Shown here: positions 60,301-64,000 of the stretch, piece by piece | Layout of the letters: each line of letters opens with the position of its first letter | How positions within the stretch are numbered: position 1 is the first letter of the stretch | Origin: Actinospica robiniae DSM 44927 | Lineage (GTDB): Bacteria; Actinomycetota; Actinomycetes; Streptomycetales; Catenulisporaceae | Assembly: GCF_000504285.1 (NCBI RefSeq) | Contig: NZ_KI632511.1 | Location: forward strand, 555,372 to 619,371 | DNA: 64,000 bases | Direction: 5' to 3' | The notes under the pieces: model-generated | Told to the model about the DNA's origin: nothing | Seen by the model: only the letters and a program-made list of their open reading frames with translations | Database searches by the model: none | Translations under genes and position numbers: made by a program

Positions 60301-60516
60301 AGCTGGTACTCAGTTGTCGTTCGTTGTCTGACTGCCGAGGCCTGATCGCCCGCGACGTGGCGGACCTGCGTCGCATCGGCCGGATCCAGCACGGCGACCC
60401 CGACTATTTCATGCCCGGGATCAAGAAACTGATCCGGTATTGCCAGAAGATCGGAAAGCTCTGAGTCCGTCAGTGCACGAACATCCGGCGCATGGCCCTG
60501 GCGCTAGGCTGCGGCC

Positions 60517-61098
60517 ATGACGAATGCGTCTGAACTGCTCGACCGCATCCGGCGCGAGCCCGGGATCCAGGCGGGGCTGGCGACGGTCGGCGAGTTCGAT
60601 GTCAACCGCCTCGACCCGGAGCCCGGGGCGGGCGTGGGCTCCGGCGCGCCGTTGGCGTGCGTCGCCGGGGACTTCACCGGCGGTGGATTCTTCGAGTGCG
60701 GCGAACCGGCGGCCTTCCGCCCCATCCTCTACGTCAGCTCGGAGGGTCAGGCGGGGCTGATCGCCGATGACCTGGTCGCAGCGGTCGAACTCTTCGTCGG
60801 CCTGCCGTACTGGCGGGACTGCCTGACCTATTCGGGCAATGGCGATCTGGCCGTGATGACCGCGGCCGCCCGGTTCCTCCAGCGCGATTTCCTCGCCGGG
60901 GACGCCGACGCCGCGCGCGAGCAGGCAGAACTTGCCCGCGCGCTTGGCTTGCGCGTCGCTTCAGCCGATGTGCTGCTCGGCCGGCTGCACGCCGCGGTGA
61001 GCCGCACGGATCCGGACTATGTCTTCTCGGACTCCACCGGACGGTACGAGGGACTGTTCGGACCGTTCACGCCCGATCGGAACACCAGCTGGCGCTAG
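60517..61098 (+). CDS. Hypothetical protein, possibly SUKH/SMI1-like
   Basis: A 193-residue cytoplasmic protein beginning MTNASELLDRIRREPGIQAG. The block VAGDFTGGGFFECGEPAAFR then PILYVSSEGQAGLIADDLVA and VELFVGLPYWRDCL recalls the Knr4/SMI1 (SUKH) fold used by many immunity and scaffold proteins. The C-terminal part (VFSDSTGRYEGLFGPFTPDR) is unassigned. It appears to stand alone, with no toxin or T6/WXG gene nearby, so an immunity role cannot be argued. Confidence 0.65.
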   Translation: MTNASELLDRIRREPGIQAGLATVGEFDVNRLDPEPGAGVGSGAPLACVAGDFTGGGFFECGEPAAFRPILYVSSEGQAGLIADDLVAAVELFVGLPYWRDCLTYSGNGDLAVMTAAARFLQRDFLAGDADAAREQAELARALGLRVASADVLLGRLHAAVSRTDPDYVFSDSTGRYEGLFGPFTPDRNTSWR

Positions 61099-61388
61099 GC
61101 GCCTGCGGCCGGGCCGGGGTCCGCCGGTCCGCCGATGACGGTCCACAATTCGCCGCTGCCCGAGTAGATGGATTTCCGTAGTTCCTCGGCGCCACCGCGG
61201 CAACCCGACGCGGGGCGCGGTCAAGACTCGAGCAGGCCTCGCCGCGCCAGCGGTACTCAGTGAGGTGATCCCGACGACGCTTCCGGGCGGATCGGGCATC
61301 GGGTGGCATCGCGGACGTCGGCGACGTAGAACGTGGAGCCGCTGGTAGAAGGGTTCTGACTGAGAAAGATCCTCCACCGGAACGGCTC

Positions 61389-61517
61389 CGCGTGTTCGCG
61401 GTCCTGACCGAACGCTGGAAAGCACGCGAGCACGTCACCATCGGCCCCAGACGGATCACCCAGATCGCCCGAGCCGCCCTCGCCATCACGCGATTCGAAT
61501 GCCCAGAAGCGAGCTGA
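61389..61517 (+). pseudogene. IS5-type transposase, extreme C-terminal remnant
   Basis: The plus strand reads RVFAVLTERWKAREHVTIGP then RRITQIARAALAITRFECPE and stop. LTERWxxxxHVTxSPxRIxxIARAALVL is the ending of IS5-family DDE transposases. Nothing else of the gene remains. The rest of 61099-61597 holds no other recognisable gene. Confidence 0.55.
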
Positions 61518-61597
61518 ACTTCGCTGGGATCACCTCAGTGAAGCTGGTCCCGCCTACCGGCAAACGACGCGTTCTCCTTACTTACGCCTTTGCGAAA

Positions 61598-61642
61598 CAA
61601 GATCAGGGACAGATCTAACTCAGGGATCTGTCGTGAATCTTG
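61598..61642. repeat. Nested inverted repeat, possible abutting IS ends
   Basis: CAAGAT (61598-61603) and GACAGATC (61608-61615) are mirrored by GATCTGTC (61625-61632) and ATCTTG (61637-61642). The spacings are almost equal (4 nt on both sides). It lies just after the IS5-type remnant. It could be two abutting terminal inverted repeats left by a deletion between IS copies, or a stem-loop. Confidence 0.55.
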
Positions 61643-62106
61643 TCGCGGAGTCGCAGCCTACTGTGGTCACCCGACCCGAGCGTTCTCGGGGCCGAGATGC
61701 TGAACATGGTTGTGCGTGTCGAGCCCAAGCGATTCGCAGGGCCGTGGTCGAAGACGATCGGAAAGTCGTTCTACGCGCAATTGATCCAGGTTTCGACGTC
61801 ACGGGTGCCGATCCAATCGCCGTGATCGGTCCCTCGGTCGCCGTCGGGACGGCCTGGTGCCGTCACGGTGCCACTCAACGGGCCCGCAGCGTCCGCCCAT
61901 GTCGGCGACCCCGGCACCGCGCCGACCTGTCTCGGCATCAGTGTGCTCACGTCCCGGAAAAGCTCAGATTTTCGGCCTGTGCGATTCCGTAACTCAGATG
62001 CATTGACAGCGCACCGACCCATCGGGAGCATGGTGAGCGGAGAGCGCTCTCCCGCAGAGCGCGCACGGGTATGCGCGGTCGCGCACGGGCGGACGGGACG
62101 GGTGTG
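61643..62106. other. Upstream region of the MauE/thioredoxin/ABC operon
   Basis: No convincing gene in 464 bp. TTGACA at 62003-62008 with GAGCAT 17 bp downstream (62026-62031) is a possible sigma-70 type promoter for the operon. The stretch 62038-62065 (GAGAGCGCTCTCCCGCAGAG then CGC) can form a small hairpin. I looked for a short precursor-peptide frame before the operon and found none that is convincing. Confidence 0.4.
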
Positions 62107-62646
62107 ATGACGTATACGACGTTGGGTCTGAGCATATCCATATCAGGTGTCTTTCTTCTTTCCGCGGCCGGGAAGCTGCGCGGCCGCGCGGCGTTCGAGG
62201 AGTTCGCCGTCTCGGTCGGAGTCCTCGGGGGGCTGCCGGCGCGGTGGGTCCGCTCGGCCGCGCTCGCGCTGGCCGCGGCTGAGCCGGCGGTGGCCTTGCT
62301 GGTGCTGGTCCCGGCCACCGCGCCGGTCGGCCTGGGCGCCGCCGCGATCCTGTTGGCGGCCTTCACGATCGCGCTGGTCCGGGCCCTGCGACGGCGGATC
62401 CGCACGCCCTGCCACTGCTTCGGCGCGGACGCGGCGCCGGTCGGCCGGCGGCACGTCGGGCGCAACGCGGTCCTGCTGGGCGCGGTCGCGCTCGACCTCG
62501 CCCTGCTGCCCGGGCGGTCGGGCGCCCGGCTCGAACCCGCGGGTATCGCGCTTTGCCTGCTCGCCGCGGCCGCCGCCGTCGCAGGGGTCGCCTTGCTCGA
62601 CGATATCGCGGCCTTGTTCGCCCCGGCACCGGAACACCTGCGTTGA
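62107..62646 (+). CDS. MauE/DoxX-like redox-associated membrane protein
   Basis: A 179-residue protein with four to five TM helices from ATG 62107: LSISISGVFLLSAAGKLRGR, then a short loop, AALALAAAEPAVALLVLVPA and GAAAILLAAFTIALVRALRR, and NAVLLGAVALDLALLPGRSG. The conserved Cys pair lies in RTPCHCFGADAAPVGRRHVG, as in MauE-family proteins that work with thioredoxin-like partners to form disulfides in exported proteins. It is the first gene of an operon with the thioredoxin-like protein and ABC exporter. Confidence 0.82.
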   Translation: MTYTTLGLSISISGVFLLSAAGKLRGRAAFEEFAVSVGVLGGLPARWVRSAALALAAAEPAVALLVLVPATAPVGLGAAAILLAAFTIALVRALRRRIRTPCHCFGADAAPVGRRHVGRNAVLLGAVALDLALLPGRSGARLEPAGIALCLLAAAAAVAGVALLDDIAALFAPAPEHLR

Positions 62647-62680
62647 TCCTGGGGATCCAGCCCTATCGGAGGAGAACACC

Positions 62681-63226
62681 GTGGCAATCCTGACCGCCGC
62701 CGTCATTCTGCTTTCCATCCTTGTCATCCTCGACTTGGTTCTCTCCGCCGCGGTGATCCGCCGCATGCGGGTCTACGAGTCCGCCCGTAACGCCCCGCCG
62801 GACCGCGGCGGCCTCGCCGACGGCGCGCCGGTGCCCGAGTTCGCCACGACCACCGCCGACGGCGCCGAATTCGCCACCGCGAGCCTCGCCGGAGCGCGCA
62901 CGCTGCTGGGGTTCTTCGCGACCTCCTGCACGCACTGCGTGGCGGCCGCGCCCGCCCTCGCGGACCGGGCCGGCCGGCTCGCCGCCGAGGGCGTCGAGGT
63001 GGTGCCGGTGCTGACCATGGACGAGGTCGGCGCGCTCGACGGGGTGGCCGAGAGCATGCGCGCGGATCTGGCGAAGGCCGGCACGCTGATCACCGAGCCC
63101 AGGCCGGGACCGGTCGTCTCCGCCTTCCAGATCAGGGCGACGCCGTCGTACGTGCTGGTCGGGCCGGACGGCAAGGTGCTGACCTCCGGCTACACCGTGG
63201 ACGAGTGTCTGGCCGCGCTGGTCTGA
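62681..63226 (+). CDS. Membrane-anchored thioredoxin-like protein (TlpA/MauD type)
   Basis: A 181-residue protein from GTG 62681, with GGAGGAG upstream. An N-terminal TM anchor (LTAAVILLSILVILDLVLSA) precedes an extracytoplasmic thioredoxin fold with the redox motif CTHC in GFFATSCTHCVAAAPALADR and the cis-Pro loop in IRATPSYVLVGPDG. It lies 34 bp after the MauE-like gene and overlaps the ABC exporter start by one base. It probably exchanges electrons with the MauE-like protein. Confidence 0.88.
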   Translation: MAILTAAVILLSILVILDLVLSAAVIRRMRVYESARNAPPDRGGLADGAPVPEFATTTADGAEFATASLAGARTLLGFFATSCTHCVAAAPALADRAGRLAAEGVEVVPVLTMDEVGALDGVAESMRADLAKAGTLITEPRPGPVVSAFQIRATPSYVLVGPDGKVLTSGYTVDECLAALV

Positions 63227-64000
63227 TGGCGGAATCGGAAGCCGGCGCGGACCGCGGCGCGCGCGTCCTGGCGGGGCGCGCGGCCGGTTCGGTCGCCCTG
63301 GTGGCGCGGGCGGCGCCGGGGATGCTCGCGCTGCGCGGCGCCTCGACCGTGCTCGACGGCGCTTGGCCGGTGGCGACGGCGTGGCTGGCGAGCCTCCTGA
63401 TCGACCGGCTCGCCACCGGGCACGGCCCCGACCCGGTGCTGTTGGCCGCGCTGGCGGCCGCGCTCGGCGCGGCGACCGCCGTGGCCCGCTACCTGGGCCA
63501 GTACGCCGGGCAGGAGATCGGCCGGCGCGTCACCGAGCGCACCCGCTCCGAGCTGTTCGCCGCCGTGGTGCGCGACCCGGGCATCGCAAGGCTCGAAGAC
63601 CCGGGCTACCACGACCGGCTGCAGCTGGCCCAGCAGGCCAGCCAGCTCGGGCCGGCCCAGCTGGTCGACGCGCTGCTGGCCGTCCTCGGCGGCGCGGTCA
63701 CCGCCGTGGGGTTCGTCTCGGCGCTGGCCGCGCGCTACCCGCTGGTCGCGGCGCTCGTGCTGATCTCGACGCTGCCCGCGCTCTACGGGCAGATCGGCCT
63801 GGGCCGGCTGCGGGTGCGCACGCTGGAGGCCGCCAGCCCGCGGCAGCGGCGGCAGGTGTTCTACGCCATGCTGCTGCTGGATCTGCGCGCGGCCAAGGAG
63901 ATCAGGCTCTTCGGCCTCGGCGAGTTCTTCCGCACCCGGATGATCGGCGAGCTGCGCGCCACCCAGGAGGCCCAGCGCACGGCGGACCGCGCCGCCGTGC
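63226..64000 (+). CDS. ABC exporter transmembrane subunit, cut by window end
   Basis: An open frame from ATG 63226 (MAESEAGADRGARVLAGRAA) to the last base. The visible 258 residues form the start of a type I exporter membrane domain: LRGASTVLDGAWPVATAWLA, RYLGQYAGQEIGRRVTERTR (the helix with ABC_membrane character), YHDRLQLAQQASQLGPAQL and DLRAAKEIRLFGLGEFFRTR (the coupling-loop KEIRLFG motif). It overlaps the thioredoxin stop by TGATG. The nucleotide-binding domain should follow beyond the window. It closely resembles the ABC exporters found in actinobacterial peptide (RiPP) clusters, but the substrate is unknown. Confidence 0.88.
   Translation, partial: MAESEAGADRGARVLAGRAAGSVALVARAAPGMLALRGASTVLDGAWPVATAWLASLLIDRLATGHGPDPVLLAALAAALGAATAVARYLGQYAGQEIGRRVTERTRSELFAAVVRDPGIARLEDPGYHDRLQLAQQASQLGPAQLVDALLAVLGGAVTAVGFVSALAARYPLVAALVLISTLPALYGQIGLGRLRVRTLEAASPRQRRQVFYAMLLLDLRAAKEIRLFGLGEFFRTRMIGELRATQEAQRTADRAAV

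Noticed and set aside
60517-61098. Immunity gene of a toxin system
   Set aside because: The SUKH-like resemblance is weak and no toxin, WXG or secretion gene is adjacent.
63226-64000. Complete lanthipeptide or lasso-peptide cluster
   Set aside because: Only the exporter and redox proteins are in the window; no precursor or modifying enzyme is seen, so the cluster type cannot be claimed.

Overview
The window is very GC-rich (well above 65% by eye), with GTG starts, GTGA/ATGA gene overlaps, many TetR/LysR/HxlR/XRE regulators, two ECF sigma factors, F420-type flavoenzymes and secreted glycosyl hydrolases. This fits a filamentous soil actinomycete (Streptomyces, Catenulispora or Actinospica type; the order cannot be fixed from this sequence). 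Gene density is low for a bacterium and there are many remnants, which suggests an accessory region or a chromosome arm.

Positions 1-7.1 kb are a nest of insertion sequences. Two copies of a ~390-bp non-coding foldback repeat face each other. The left copy is broken by an IS3-family element (TSD CCT) and by an IS30-family element sitting in the foldback loop. The IS30 transposase is itself split by an IS256-family element with an exact 8-bp TSD. A second IS3-family element (TSD ATGG) splits a small reading frame between the two repeat copies.

7.1-13.6 kb: an SDR/TetR pair, then a NitT/TauT-type ABC importer with a fused double permease and an ATPase carrying a C-terminal helical domain, a response-regulator remnant and a DUF6886-like protein. 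13.7-15.2 kb: a frameshifted IS110-family element beside a gene remnant. 15.2-24.4 kb: trypsin-like protease, nitrilase with divergent LysR, IS5 remnant, ECF sigma factor with SnoaL-like tail divergent from a 14-TM exporter, a second MFS exporter, a YVTN-propeller remnant and a class C beta-lactamase-like hydrolase. 24.8-35 kb: secreted GH18 chitinase, cupredoxin pseudogene, a translationally coupled pair of exported ferritin-like proteins, SDR, zinc alcohol dehydrogenase, BBE-type flavoprotein and a GH11 xylanase with CBM6.

35.4-42.9 kb: an operon of oxidoreductases (ADH, two aldo/keto reductases, an internally deleted carboxymuconolactone decarboxylase) divergent from an XRE regulator; an Mrr remnant; a membrane protein/TetR pair; and a GNAT enzyme. 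43-44 kb is a graveyard of gene ends. 44.1-48.7 kb holds YceI, an ABC-2 exporter, a 49-residue membrane peptide and a divergent two-component system. 48.8-57.8 kb holds azlC/azlD (each with a frameshift), a CGNR regulator with interleaved palindromes, an integrase remnant, an ECF sigma factor coupled to a membrane-anchored partner, a DUF4253 pseudogene, LysR/FUSC and HxlR. 58-60 kb is an operon of F420-type oxidoreductase, hemerythrin-like protein and Ddn-like reductase. The window ends in an operon of MauE-like membrane protein, thioredoxin-like protein and ABC exporter (cut by the window edge).

I found no tRNA, rRNA or CRISPR array. Nothing here is clearly a new system. The most interesting items are the foldback repeat with its loop-inserted IS30, the MauE/thioredoxin/ABC operon running off the edge, the two collapsed divergent gene pairs at 43.4 and 43.8 kb, and the interleaved palindromes before the CGNR gene. 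All functional calls rest on motifs read by eye; no database search was run.
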